A DNA stretch of 64,000 nucleotides from Marsupella aquatica. Its lineage: Eukaryota > Marchantiophyta. This document shows, piece after piece, positions 35,201 to 46,776 of this stretch (positions are counted from its first letter, which is position 1; every line of letters begins with the position of its first letter). The translations under genes and the position numbers were made by a program. The notes below the pieces were generated by a model. That model was not told where the DNA came from. It was given only the letters and a program-made list of their open reading frames with translations, and searched no databases. The stretch is taken from NCBI GenBank assembly GCA_973895155.1, contig OZ316891.1, forward strand, positions 14,632,001 through 14,696,000, read 5' to 3'.

Positions 35201-37419
35201 TTTGTCACATCAGCTTCTGAGCTTCCGGCATCTCCTGACAACGTAGCTCGCTTGTGAAGAGGTCCCATGGATGCCTTGACAATTTCATCCATGCGCCCCA
35301 CTTGAGCTGCAACATCATCTAAAACCAGATCATCGTCGTCTTCAAATTTCCTCTTATGACCTTGAATAGCTTCTCCCTTGCCTTCCAAAACCTTCAGGAG
35401 ACCTTTCTCCAGCAAACTTGATTGTAGGTTGTCCTCGCCAGCAATAATTGACAAAGCTGAAGCATCAGTTTCCATCGCAGCTCCATCTGTGTTGCTCTCT
35501 GCCTACAGACAGCACAATTTTATCTCAGGAAAATAACCAGACCCAAGGAAAAACGAAGGAGACAAGGTTTTTCGTAGATATGAAATGGGCTTTCCCCACT
35601 TACTCCCACGTTTCTCACATTAGAGGCTTCCATTACATTCAGCAATTCTGTTTTGCTGAACTTCAGTCGTTGCTCTGTCTTTAATGGCCTGAGAAGAAGA
35701 ACGGACACTGCTTCATTGGTCATTCGGATGGTCTTGCCGTCGTAGTCATCCTGCAGAGAACAAGAAGTTAAGGCTAGCCATATAATAATCTGGACAGAAT
35801 TGGATTTTTAAATCTTAAATAGAGCGAAAACGAACCTTGACCCGCACTGGACCGCAGTTGCAACGAGATCTCTTTGAAACTCAAACTATATATGTATAGG
35901 CTAAGAAAGGATGTCGGCGAATTCCAACCATATAAAGTCACCTGTCCCACAATAATGCCTTCTGTCATGTGTGTTCTTTTGTCGTCCAAAAAATCTTCAA
36001 CTTCGAGAAGACTCATTCCGCAAAGCTCCATAGCCATCTCTTTGTCTTCTTGCCTGACTCCTACAGATACGGACCTGGATATTATAGCTTTGACATATAA
36101 AGGGTTGATAGAAATCAAACGGTTGTATCACAAAAATTCCAGACAAAATATTCAAAGATTTGAAAATACCTAGAACGGCTCGAACCGCAGCAGCCTTTGA
36201 AGCACCACGCATGAACAGGAGCTGGAAAAAGTCAGATTCGCCTGTAGTTAATCCATAACGGCTGGCAAGCCGAAGAACCAAAGGGTGCAAACTAGGATCG
36301 CTTCCTTTGAGGCGAGCTTGGGCTAAGCCTTCAATCTTCTCGAGGAGCTCATCAACAACACAAAGTGCTTCTTTCCTGCATCAATGAAAACAAGTTCAGT
36401 GCCTGAACACTAATGTAACCAACTTCTTTCACGCTCGACAGCAGATCTCCGAAGAGGTGGGCAGTAAGCAACGAGTGAAAGCTTAGTAAATTGTTCGCTT
36501 CACTTGCAATAAGGAGTTAACCCTAAACAGGTATTTATTGCGCTGAACGATTCGGTACCATACCGCAAGGACATGTGAAACTAGCGAAACCATCCATGGT
36601 CCTGCAGGAGCTCAAGCTAACATTGTAGAGTTAGCTCGCATGATTGCTGTCTCTTCGAATCAGTCAGAGGTACATACGCAGATAATTACATTTTAGACAC
36701 TACATACTCTCGAATATGCTTTCATTAAGGCAGCTGCAGTTTCACATTGCAACCTGGCAATGATCACCTTTCTGAACAACAATACCAATAATCGGGCAAA
36801 AGAACTTCAACAATAGAGCAGGAGTCAACTTCAACAAGTCCAGAAGGGATTGGGGTAACCGAGACTAAAAGCAACATACGCGACAGAAATCTGAGCGGAG
36901 TTGACTACTTCAGCTGCACCTCCACCGATGTAGCGCCCAATTGCTCGTAGCAGCTCCATTTTATGGGCCCGCAACAGAAACTTCAGTTCTAAGTGAGAAA
37001 GCCATTCGGCCTCTTCAAAAGCTGCCGCTGATGGCTGGATCCCAGGAACACTATTTTGGGACTCTGAATCAGCACGGGGTGATACCTGCACCATGGGCAG
37101 GGCACAAATATTGAGGACGTCTACACCCAATGTCTGTTAAAAAATCTAAATAGGATTCGAGAAGTTAGACAAGCGTCGTGTAGGTCAACAACGACTATGA
37201 CGAAAGGATCTCTGTAGTCATAAAATCAAGTGTACATTGACCCAATTAACGGCACTAAGCTGCAAGGATTCGAGGCACCAGACTTATCATAGCAATTACC
37301 TCAGAGTGCGTTTGGGCGGCAGCCAACTCCCCGGCAAACTCTCGAAGCAGCAACATCACATCTGCCCGAATGCGCTCAGGATCCAGCGGCGGAGGAGGAT
37401 TTCCCATTACAGCTGACAT
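29279..37419 (-). CDS. Tandem AAA ATPase of uncommon, bacterial-like type, 23 exons
   Basis: Predicted soluble ATPase with two AAA modules; substrate unknown. CDS exons (minus order): 37419-37300, 37133-36880, 36375-36170, 36060-35942, 35750-35604, 35502-34972, 34848-34651, 34439-34379, 34203-34118, 33751-33707, 33490-33284, 33103-32899, 32656-32499, 32274-32150, 32007-31894, 31759-31618, 31391-31182, 31042-31010, 30778-30659, 30510-30376, 30007-29888, 29702-29604, 29401-29279. Phases close to give 1185 residues. The N-terminal helical region (about 125-275) includes HPLVLRLASRYGLTTGESDF; an acidic disordered stretch follows (about 285-400). D1: Walker A GASGTGKT (709-716), Walker B IIFFDE (771-772), sensor LATN (807), RR 818-819. 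D2: Walker A GPHGTGKS (965-972), Walker-B-like VLVLEDF (E1024, D1025), sensor Asn about 1069, RR 1085-1086. From memory, the N-terminal and D2 pattern recalls bacterial AAA proteins of the kind associated with contractile injection systems. Acceptors of exons 9 and 12 have alternatives. Confidence 0.85.
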
Positions 37420-38640
37420 GTTGACGCCTCAACAAGACGAAAATAAATACCCTACTGCGGATCGTGACCTGCAGCAGAAGTGCTAATCCTTAGCGAAATA
37501 AGCAGAGCCCAACAACGACTTTCGAAACCCAGTTCCGGAATAAAACATTCAGATTCAGTGAGACACGGCAAGACCTCTGGAGGTTCGTTCCTCTAAGTCC
37601 CAAACCAGGAACAGAAACACCGGCCGAAAAAATACATTTACAGGGTAGGATCAAGCAAAGGTTATATAAGACCGATTTTCGTCGATTCAACCATCACCGA
37701 CCCGCAGGTTGAGAGCGGCACGTGATGTACGTAGGTCACGGTCACCTAAATGAGAAGATACAACAGTCGAATGGCGGAAAATTCAATTTGAAAACATGCC
37801 AGCCCCAAGGATGGAAAAGATTTGAGGATTCTAATGACAGGAGACCACTCACAACATAGAAAATCGCCCCAATTCGAGAGGATTTCGGAGCTCGACGGCC
37901 AGGAAAGAAAAACAAGCACGCGGCCGGGCCAGTTAACCACTGCTCCGGGGTCTGAAATCGACTGTGCCCGTGTCCCGACAACCACTACCTCACTCTCCTT
38001 TCCCCGCCGGCGCTTTTCGATCTCTTTTTCAAAGCTTTCCAGTTCCGCGACCGTGCTGCTAGAGAATGCAAGTCTCACCAAATACCAGATCAGACCAAAC
38101 CAGTTTCAGAACGGGCGTTCCGGGGAGGAGGATTTGAGGAGTGGAGCGAACGAAGCCAATTCCGATTCAAAAGTACGAAAAACAAACGACATTACTACTA
38201 CTGTACCACTGAGGTGTCGCGTCCCGCTTCAGCTGCGTTTTCCACGCTGCCGCGGTTTCGCATCGACAGCAGCTCTCTCTCTACCAGTGTCATGTGTATC
38301 CGTATGGATCGGGAAAAACCCTAAGAGGGAAGGTTCCATGAACTGGACGCCAGTCTGTACCTTCGATGGCAAGTGTCGGGAGGACACGTGGTGCCTCCTT
38401 CCCAGGTTTTTCATTTGTTTGGTCGGGCACGAAAATGAGGAACAACACTACTGTAGTAGTCCTTCCCGACCTATGAATATAACACTGCCCAAAGGCAAAA
38501 AATGCCAAACTGGGAGACATGATACCAAAGGCAAAGCAACCCAACCCAATGAAGGGGAGGAAAAGACGGGAAAGGGTCCCAAGAAAAACAAGGCAAGGGG
38601 TCCCCAACCAAAAGCAAACAAGGGAACAAGGAACAAAAAG
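37420..38640. other. Upstream region of the AAA gene, no gene supported
   Basis: The plus-strand frame open at 37822-38643 (273 codons) has no recognisable domain, lacks homologous motifs, and overlaps the promoter region of the minus-strand AAA gene. An AAAACCCTAAG telo-box-like motif is at about 38315. Confidence 0.4.
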
Positions 38641-38880
38641 TAACCTACAAAGGAGCCCTGAGATTCATGCATGGAGCCCCCAGTGATTGACCTGCACTAG
38701 GAGGGAAAGAAGATTAAAGCTGGGGACAAAGTGGACAACCAGTAGATAATCAGAACTCCCATCCCTACTCACCCCATCCACACACCTATACCTTCCACAC
38801 CCCTTTGTGTGGAGGGGGGATTGAACCTGGTCCTTTAAGTTCAAGGCTCGTCCCCTGGCCAACTAACCTAAGCCAGTTGG
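38640..38880 (-). mobile_element. Second copy of the tRNA-derived SINE family
   Basis: On the minus strand it begins CCAACTGGCTTAGGTTAGTT, followed by the B box GGTTCAATCC (38827-38818) and CCCTCCACACAAAGG, paralleling the SINE at 8521-8762. The body diverges after that. The 3' end is unclear and no A-tail is obvious. TACCAGTGT directly after the head (38882-38890) also occurs at 38282-38290, which could be a target-site duplication of a longer insertion, but this may be chance. Confidence 0.65.
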
Positions 38881-39247
38881 TTACCAGTGTTTTTTTAAGG
38901 CACTTGCCTAAAGTATAGGATAATGGAGGCTTGGTATGAGGTTACTAATTTGTACCACTCTGACTAGAAAGTGAACAAAACTTGAAGAAACCCAACGGGC
39001 AGAGCACCCAGGGAAAGTTTCTGAGCTTTCTTGGAGCATTCAGGCAAAAATGCTTGCCCAAACCTCCATATAGTATGTAAATTTCTGTTCAAATTTTATT
39101 TTAGGGTTTGGGTAAGAGATTATGCAAATAGTAGGTACCTCCAAAAATGATACACCACCCATAACCTGCATAAATTTTGTATATATATTGTCTTCCCCCC
39201 ATGAAAGTGTTATCTTACTAGTAAACGATCAAAACCTACTGTTTAGG

Positions 39248-39500
39248 GCTATGGTCTAGAGTGAAGCCTCTAGACTCTGACTCTAGTGACCAAAACTTGG
39301 GGTGGGGGTGGAAAATGACAAGGGAGCGGTGGGGTGAGTCTGCACAGTGAAAGATTGAATGCAAGGCTAAACGCGCTATGGTCTAGAGTGAAGCCTCTAG
39401 ACAGTGACTCTTTGGGGTGGTGGTGGAAAATGACAAGGGGGGTGGTGGGATGAGTACCCACAATGACTAAAGATTGAATGCAAGTCTGTGCACTAGATGG
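39248..39500. repeat. Tandem repeat, about 127-bp unit, two copies
   Basis: GCTATGGTCTAGAGTGAAGC starts at 39248 and 39375. Both copies continue with CTCTAGAC, a TGACTCT block, GGTGG-rich sequence, GGAAAATGACAAGG and AAAGATTGAATGCAAG. The TCTAGAGTGAAGCC core recurs, in either orientation, near 1371 and 18565. Confidence 0.75.
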
Positions 39501-40374
39501 ATTGAATGCAAGTAGTTGAATATCATGGAGGTAGGTATTGACATTCAACTAGGAAATTGAGGAGTAGCTGGTGCTAAGGAGCTTGCAATGGAGTTGTGTG
39601 ATGTAGCTGGTGACCTGGGGAATGCATGAGAAATGCACTTTTTGGTCCTCACCTTATTCAGGTTCAAAGAACAGGTATTTGTGCTAGTGTGTTTGTCTCA
39701 ATTTGTTTTTAGGAGACTATTGTATTCCCACAATCAAAGCGTTATGTGTTTCAAGAAAATTGTTAAAATTTGGTTAACAGCTGCTTTTTAACACAATATC
39801 TTGGTGTTGTGTTCAAGTTGAATGTTGTGATGAGTGTAATTCACTTCGACTGAATCCCCTTCTAAGGCATTCAATTCAATTCAACTCAACTTAATTCAAA
39901 TGCCACTCAAGCACAATCTCCATTTTCAAACACAACACCACAAGTATTTCTACACTAACACTGAATGATGGACTAGGCATGACCACCGAGACAAAACTAA
40001 GTGAATCAACACAGATGATGGGATCTTCATCATATACAACAGACTTTGCACAACTATCTTTAGTAACTATCTTTCACACCAGGTACTTATCATGAAAACA
40101 AGACCTGGCACATTCGGGCAGTGGTCAGCACTCACAGGCTAATCAATATGTTTATGCATTAGTTAGCCTTGAGGCAAGCTTTTGCACTCCATAATGTTAA
40201 TCCTGGGACAATAATTCAAGCAAATAACTTTCTGATTTCCATTCTACTTCACACCACGTGCCTTTGCGTGCCTCATCAATGTACCAGCCTTTTCTGTTAC
40301 ATACTCCCTCCTTGAATGTGCCAACTTCATTTTGCAACACGAGCCCGAATGCCCATTCTTCGAATGTGAATAGA

Positions 40375-40800
40375 AATGATGACAAAATTCATCATGCATG
40401 GTCATCTTTTTTGACATACACAACATCACATAGTTCTTTTCATTGGCATGAATTTGATTCATAACATCACATAGTTCTTTCCATGGGCATGAATTTGGTG
40501 GGGTTCTAAGGGTTACTATCTAGAAGCTTGGTCTAGAAGCCTAGATCCCAACTCTAGCTCCTGATTTATTAGAAAGATTAGTAGTAGTATTAGCCCCATA
40601 TCCCATTCTCGAATGAATAGAGATGAAGACAAATAAAAATATTGCAACAAAAAAAAGAATTGTATGCTATGCTATGTCCTGTATATCTCCCTCATCTTGG
40701 GTTTTTGGTCACCTTCAATTTCTTATTATTTAGAGTCCATTTTTGTTCGTTATATTTCTGAAGCCAATTTTGTCCCTATTTGGAGTTAGTGTCTACTGTA
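40375..40800. repeat. Dispersed repeat shared with 55.3 kb and 1.1 kb
   Basis: Shares AATTCATCATGCATGGTCAT, GACATACACAACATCACATA and GAATTTGGTGGGG with 55310-55390 in the same orientation. A short internal duplication (ACATCACATAGTTCTTTTCA, then CCATGGGCATGAATTTG) lies at about 40425-40500. The distal end resembles the T-rich repeat at 1150-1290. Confidence 0.6.
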
Positions 40801-41387
40801 GCTTATGTTTGTAATTTATTAGTACTTCCAGAAGCTGTAAACGCCCCAGCGTCATCAACCTCTCGGCGTACTTCTTCCAAGTGAATCTGTGGTGAAGATG
40901 GATCCAGAATCAGGGTGATTGAAAGAGAGTCATGTTAGGTTTAGGCTATACAGATCTGTAGTGAGCTCCTTGATGTAATATGAAAATTAGCCACGAGTCA
41001 GAGGAGGCAGCTTAATAACAAGACTTCAACGGTTCAAAGAGACGAATTCACTGGCTAGACTTAAATTAGCGTGAATTTTCGCGACGAGAGCTTTAATTCC
41101 ACAGACGAGATTTCAATTTTGTTGTGAGCATTCAAGATTCAGCGATAGGGCTTTCGATTGTAGCGAAGAGAAAAATCCGGGAAAGAGATTTTGTTAATTC
41201 AAGCGAGATTTCAACTCTGCGGCTAGTCTTCAAATTCAGCAAGGGGGCTTTCGATGAAGTTTTCGATTCAGGGGAAGAGAACAATCCAGGGACGACATTT
41301 CGCATCGAGATAATTATGGTAATGCGTACTCAGTTGGAACTCTGTACTCTGGGATTCTTTCGTCCAACATCGGCTCCATTTGTAAGC

Positions 41388-41614
41388 TGAGCTGATGGAC
41401 ACAGAGCTCGAGTCCAGCTTCTGAGACAGTCTTCCAGTAGTTCTCCCCTTTCAGGCAGCGCTCAAAGAAGTCGACTACCGTCTGGATCGATGTGGAATCC
41501 TGATTTCTTATCTTCGATGATCTCTGCCGGTCCTCCGTGGCGGGTCGCGAACGTTGGTAACTCGCACACCGTTGCCTCCACCACAGTCAACCCAAAGCCC
41601 TCGTATACGGCTCG
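41388..41614 (-). pseudogene. Sucrose synthase exon fragment
   Basis: Minus-strand translation from 41614 gives [40 protein letters not shown] and IDPDG. This is the donor-substrate region of the GT-B glycosyltransferase domain of plant sucrose synthase (UDP-glucose plus fructose to sucrose). After a frameshift near 41490 the match continues as [20 protein letters not shown]. The fragment starts exactly behind a splice acceptor (TTCCAG, 41620-41615), where sucrose synthase genes have an intron before PALYEAFGLTV. It is therefore a piece of genomic DNA and not a retrocopy. No other exon is found on either side, and the frameshift rules out function. Confidence 0.85.
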
Positions 41615-42046
41615 CTGGAATATCATTCAAGTTGAACTAACCACAGTGAAAAGAAAGAATGACACGTGAGCAGGGGCTCTATTTCCTCAGACTTGGCGAC
41701 AAACATCTCCTCACGTACGAAAGAGAACAAATCTGTCTATGTGCGGTTCAATCAAGGAATTCGTGTGTCTGATATTTACAAGTATATTTTCTCAGGACCA
41801 AAGAATAGAGGCAAAAACGAGATGCATATGCGAGTGGCTGGAGTTCACTGTGTGAGGTCGTGGGGCCCAAACATACGTAGTAGATCCGAGCGGAGCTCCG
41901 TCAATACAAACCCTGGTCCAGCATGGCACCAAGAAATCAAGTCCTTCGCGAACGCTTAAATTTCTCTGTTTTTCCATATACCTGTATTCGATCTATCTTT
42001 CATGTGTTTCTCCAAATAAATGTACCCGTATTATCGTGCTGACATA
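41615..42046. other. Flank of the sucrose synthase fragment
   Basis: No further sucrose synthase exons and no recognised ORF. The first bases are the retained piece of intron. Confidence 0.4.
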
Positions 42047-42440
42047 TTCTAATTATTCAGGTAAGCAGGCATGGGGGTTCTGACAGGCAGGATACCTCTC
42101 GTCTGCAAGGAGAAGGCTTTGTGGTTAGACGACTGTACAAATTCTAACTATTCAGGTAGGCAGTTATGGGTTCTGACAGGCAGGTATCTCTTTTCAGAAC
42201 CTCTCCCCTGCAAGCAGGAGGCTTTTTGTTACACAACTGTACCAATTGTCTTATCAAAATGTGACAGCAGTTGGATGACTCTTCTTGTAGATGCACTGTC
42301 AATTTAGTATTGATAGGAACCCTTCAGACAAATGACTAGCTTATGACTTGTGAGTATGATCACATGCTACTGTAACTGGATGACTCTTCTCGTAGGTACA
42401 CCGTAGATTTAGTATTGATGTGAACCCTTTAGAAGAACGA
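42047..42440. repeat. Two consecutive short tandem duplications
   Basis: First pair: ATTCTAATTATTCAGGTAAG at about 42047 and ATTCTAACTATTCAGGTAGG at about 42140, each continuing with GGTTCTGACAGGCAGG and a CTGCAAG...GAGGCTTT block. Second pair: TGGATGACTCTTCTTGTAGA at about 42273 and TGGATGACTCTTCTCGTAGG at about 42378, each continuing ATTTAGTATTGAT and GAACCCTT. Units are roughly 95-105 bp. Confidence 0.75.
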
Positions 42441-43134
42441 CTACATATGGCCTGTGAGACTGATCGACCTTCTGTTCACCATTTTTTTCTAATGATAAGA
42501 GTGCCAATTAGACTCCCCTTGGGCACGCTTTGACATGTCTCCCGAATGCTTAACAGTCTGTCTGGTTGCGTTTCCCTTAGAATAAACGGAAATTGGGCAA
42601 TTGACTACTCTGTGATAAGCTTTCTGTGTAATGTCGTCGAAGACTGTTTCTGTTTTAGACTATGTAACCAAGACTTAAATGCACGAACCAACCCTGCACT
42701 AGATCGTCCAAACCGTATCAAGAAGAATGAGTTGAAGGAGTGCAACGTTTTCTCTGAAGTTACCTACTCCCATACCATGCATTTCTATAAACAGAAAAGA
42801 TACTATTGCTAAGCATGACTAACATTACAATTATAATGTAAATATTAATTAATTCCATATCCAAGTAAACTGTTTGTGGTGGGAAAAAGACTACTTATTA
42901 GTCAAAAAACACCACCTTGGAAGCCTAAAAGGTTGCCGATAGTGTCATGTGCAGGCTCATTTCAGACAGCCCTCAGCAAGTTACGGGATCCATGCAATCC
43001 TAGGAAAGAGCTAATTTAGTTCTAAAAGAAAATGCACGGCAACCTGTGTCCTTAGTAGAGTGCATCATATATATCGAAGTTTGTTAGGACTAGCCAATCA
43101 GCGGCAGTCTACTCGAATTCACTGTCAGGCCAGC

Positions 43135-45389
43135 CTACACGGAGACAGAGTAGGCTAGAAGAATCCAGCCCATGCTCCAGCCTATCATTAGGCCTGCACC
43201 TGCAAGACTCAATCCCAATGCAAATGCAATGCCCAAAGTGCACCCCATCACAATATCGTTTGAGTTCGATTCCCCAAGATCCACAGTATCCTTCTGATGC
43301 ATCGCAGAGATATTGTGCTCCATTTGGCGCCGGGCATAATCCTTGTCCAAAGCCTTCCAACTTCTGCTAGACATACGCCCCATTGTGGAGAAGGGGTCGA
43401 CAAAACTGCGATGCAACCATGCTAATGATTCATTAGGTGCAAATTTTCTCAGCCACATGTTTTCAATTTGTAGGGAGGTCACCCAGTGCTGATAAGTGAG
43501 TGATTGAGAAGCTTCTCGAAAGAACAAGCGCACTAATCTCTCCTGTTGCTCATGTGCTTGTTGGACTTTCTTTTCTGCCTCTCTTGCTCGAGTCTGAGAA
43601 TGGCACAAAGCCTCACCCAACAATCCCGAATCCTTGTCTGCAGTAATGCTCGCGGCACCTCCTCCATTCCAACTTGTATTCCTATTGTCAGCACTGTAAC
43701 CATAAGAATCAACGACAAATTATCACTCTTTGATCAAACAACGGAAACTGTAATCGATCTCCTTTCCATATCTCAAAGCAGTTCAGATCCTTCAACGGGT
43801 ATTTCTATCTATCCCTCACCTTGAACAAATTACATTCTACTGTTACATTATATAAGCAAAAAAAACCATGGAACTATCTCTGCTTCCAGAAAGTCCCCAC
43901 CTTGCAAGCATAGCCGCCTTAGACAAAGCTTCAAATTTTAAGGACCTGACTACTTCATTGTGGAGGCCTTGGATTGAAATCTCGACATTCATTGTCCCAC
44001 TAAAAGCAAAACAAGAAATTCTCCTCGCCTTGTGAGCTGATATCTCTCCAATTAATCGGCAAGAAACAATCTAGTAGCCGTGGTGGTATTAGGTACGATC
44101 CAAAACACGTCAATCAGTATTACTACAGAGACCGTACGGCTGACCCATCAGAATCTAGAAGTGAAACACCTCACCTGAGGCTAAGAGATCCACGTCTGAT
44201 AAGGGGACGAGCCACCATAGACGGAATACTTAGAGGTTGAGAAACTGTCTGAAAATGCACCGGTGGTGCTGCAGCATCTGAGCTTCCGGGAAGAATGGCA
44301 GATGAAGGCAGGCCTAAGTTTTCAAGCCGTGTAGGTTCATTTCCATGCAGTAATGCGGTAAGAAGATTTTTATCGAGTGAGCGGATCATATCTCCACCCT
44401 TTTCAAGAATGTCAAAACTAGACAAAGGCATCCGTGACGACGGTTTTGCTGGTGAAGTCGAAAGTTCATGATTCTCCACAAGCTCAGCCTTCCCCGTACC
44501 CAGAAGAATAGAACCGTCCTTGTCTGTCGTCCGCCATAAAAGACTCTTTTTCATTGATGACCTTAAATTCAAACCCTGATGCTCGGTACTCCCTTGACAG
44601 ACAACCTCCTGCCTCGATGTCTTACTGTGCTGCTTATCTTCGCTTACGCATTCGATTGGTGACATTACCTGTTTACTACTTTTCGTCATTATCTCTTTGT
44701 TACTTTTCGTCATTATCTCTTTAGTGCCCTTCGTCACTACTTCTTTACAAGGTTTGCTACTTTTCGTCACTATCTCCGATGAGCCAATGTCGCCAGAGTT
44801 CACCACCTTTATGCTGCCCGGCTTATCCTGGTCAGTACTGCTCTCGATAGCTTCCTTAAATGTGACATCCTCATCTTCCTCGCAGATCCTACCGTCAGAG
44901 ATGGGAGTTTCGAGTCCAGCCTTAGACTTAGGATCAACGATGAATTGCCACTCAAGCTCAAGCTCAGCTGCAGAGCTGTACTCAGACACAGAACCCATCG
45001 GCCCTGCATTGGTTTTCAAGGTGAAACTACTATCTGCAGTGAGAGCCTGAAGACCTGTTGGCTTTGAGAACCGACTATTCAGGCCTTCATCAAGGCCACC
45101 CAGCTTGGAACGATAATCTCTGTTGGTGCCGGAAGTCGACTGCCACTGTGAATCCACTTTGGGGTCGGGAGAGAAGCGAACATCTACGGGGCCCCAGCTG
45201 TTATTCCAATAATAAGAATGCGCCACAGGGTAGCAGGCATCTGCCTGAGACTTTGATACAATATGTGGTAGAGGACAATGCGTAAGCTTTGGGGAACGGC
45301 TCACATCCTCCTGCGCAATATGGCGACTAGCTGAAGTTCTTTGCCACATCCCGCCTGCTTCTGTAGCACCCACACTACTTCCAAGCTCC
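43135..45389 (-). CDS. Plant-type coiled-coil membrane protein, 3 exons (core)
   Basis: Function unknown. Exons (minus order): 45389-44175 (ATG at 45349 if this is the first coding exon), 43999-43901, 43693-43135, all in phase; from ATG 45349 the product is 610 residues. The first exon is Ser/Thr/Lys-rich and disordered, with a short Lys-Glu-Ile-Met-Thr-Lys-Ser repeat. Exon 2 encodes NVEISIQGLHNEVVRSLKFE and ALSKAAMLAR. Exon 3 has a coiled coil (LGEALCHSQTRAREAEKKVQ, QAHEQQERLVRLFFREASQS) and ends with a hydrophobic hairpin-like segment (GIAFALGLSLAGAGLMIGWS, then MGWILLAY). The FFREASQSLTYQHW pattern and C-terminal anchor match a plant-specific protein family I remember only as uncharacterised. 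It is probably tail-anchored in a membrane with the bulk in the cytosol. Confidence 0.75.
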
Positions 45390-46479
45390 CTGCAATCCCG
45401 TGCACAGAACGATGTACAAAGTAAGAATGTGCTGATGTCATATTTCCAGCACTGCACGAAACTTCAGATCACTAGGTAGTCTTGTCTGAAGAAGGAATAG
45501 CTCCAACTTGATGAGGACTCCAAGGGTCGACGCTGGGATTTGAGACAAGTCCTACATGAAGAAAACTACACATGCGGCTGATACGGGAAAATAAATTCCA
45601 CAACAGATAGCAAACCTTGCCACAAGGAAACACTACCAAGTCATGTATCATCTCATTGGCTCTTCGAGCTAGTCAGCCGTTCATCACTTTCTTAAGGTGT
45701 TTGCACAGATCCGAATTGCGTTGCGAATACGCTTAGAGTGCGCAGAAAGGTTGTCTGAATTCTTGTCCGCTAAAGGCGCTAGCCGATAGGGCATGGCAAA
45801 ATAGCTTTCGAGGAATGTCCGTAATTGATTGAAATGTAGATTGTACGTCTGAAACCTCGTTTATAAAAGGCAACCCCTGACTTGCTTGCAGTCAAAAGTG
45901 ATCTACAAGATTTAGAGAAGAAACGAACACCAAATGCACCGAGAGACCTCAAGAAGGGCCGAAATTGACAAGACGTGCACACGAAGGGAGGAATAGACGG
46001 AAGGAACACGATTCCACTTGTTGTATCGTCCAGTAAGAATCGGGTGAGAAGATACCACTGAACTAATAGAGCAAAACAGATATGGTACAAAATTACGGCA
46101 CGACTCAGAAGGTAGTTTGAAGGCGCATATGCTAACGGACTAAGGGCGGGCAGATTACGAAACCAAAAAACACTTCATCTAGAACAAGCTCTGACAAGCT
46201 GGATTGCAAACACAAAACGCTGTCAACCGGCTCCAGTCTGGCAAACAAGAATTAACGATGTAACCTTATGTGTTGGTTCTTGAACTCCTCGCTAGATGGC
46301 AGCGCAAACAAAATGACCAAACCCGGGACGTAGGGCTCAGATTTTAGGTGAAAGGAATTGAGTGAAGACAAATAGCTTTAACTAAATCAGATTCTCTCAC
46401 GCTGGGACGGCATTGTAAAGCGTCACAGCACAGGCTCCTTGGGGAACTCAAAAGATGAATTGACGAAAGTATCTTCTAC

Positions 46480-46776
46480 TTACTTGGCTTGCAAGACCGA
46501 ATGCCCAGCAAACTGATTAGCAGTGACCGCAGAAAGTCCAGCTCCTACGTATGCAAGGACAGCACGCGCAAAACGAACAATTCCAGCCCCTCCCGGCAGA
46601 GCTTTCTCAGAATTGAAAATCTGCGGATGGACCTTCAATGCCAAAAGCGCAGATTGCTCGGATGCAGAGTAGATCCTGGTCGTGGATACTCTTGAACGTA
46701 GCCCGGTATGAGTTCCTCCTATGCTAGGCCTCACGGCAGGAAGAAACCGCAAGGCCGCCCTCAAAGAATCCACCAT
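46480..46776 (-). CDS. Small mitochondrial-like ORF or first exon of the gene below it
   Basis: ATG 46776 opens a frame ending in TAA at 46480 (98 codons). The N-terminus (MVDSLRAALRFLPAVRPS, then RLRSRV-like basic residues) looks like a mitochondrial targeting peptide, and a hydrophobic stretch follows (FARAVLAYVGAGLSAVTANQ). Alternatively the last codons contain a consensus donor (AA|GTAAGT, 46483-46478). Splicing to the acceptor before 45389 keeps the phase, and would give a 721-residue protein together with the coiled-coil gene. I cannot decide between a free small protein and a 5' exon. Confidence 0.45.
   Translation of the reverse strand: MVDSLRAALRFLPAVRPSIGGTHTGLRSRVSTTRIYSASEQSALLALKVHPQIFNSEKALPGGAGIVRFARAVLAYVGAGLSAVTANQFAGHSVLQAK

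Noticed and set aside
37822-38643. 273-codon plus-strand ORF
   Set aside because: No domain, Ser/Thr/Arg and Lys-rich low-complexity translation, overlaps the promoter region of the AAA gene and a SINE-like repeat.
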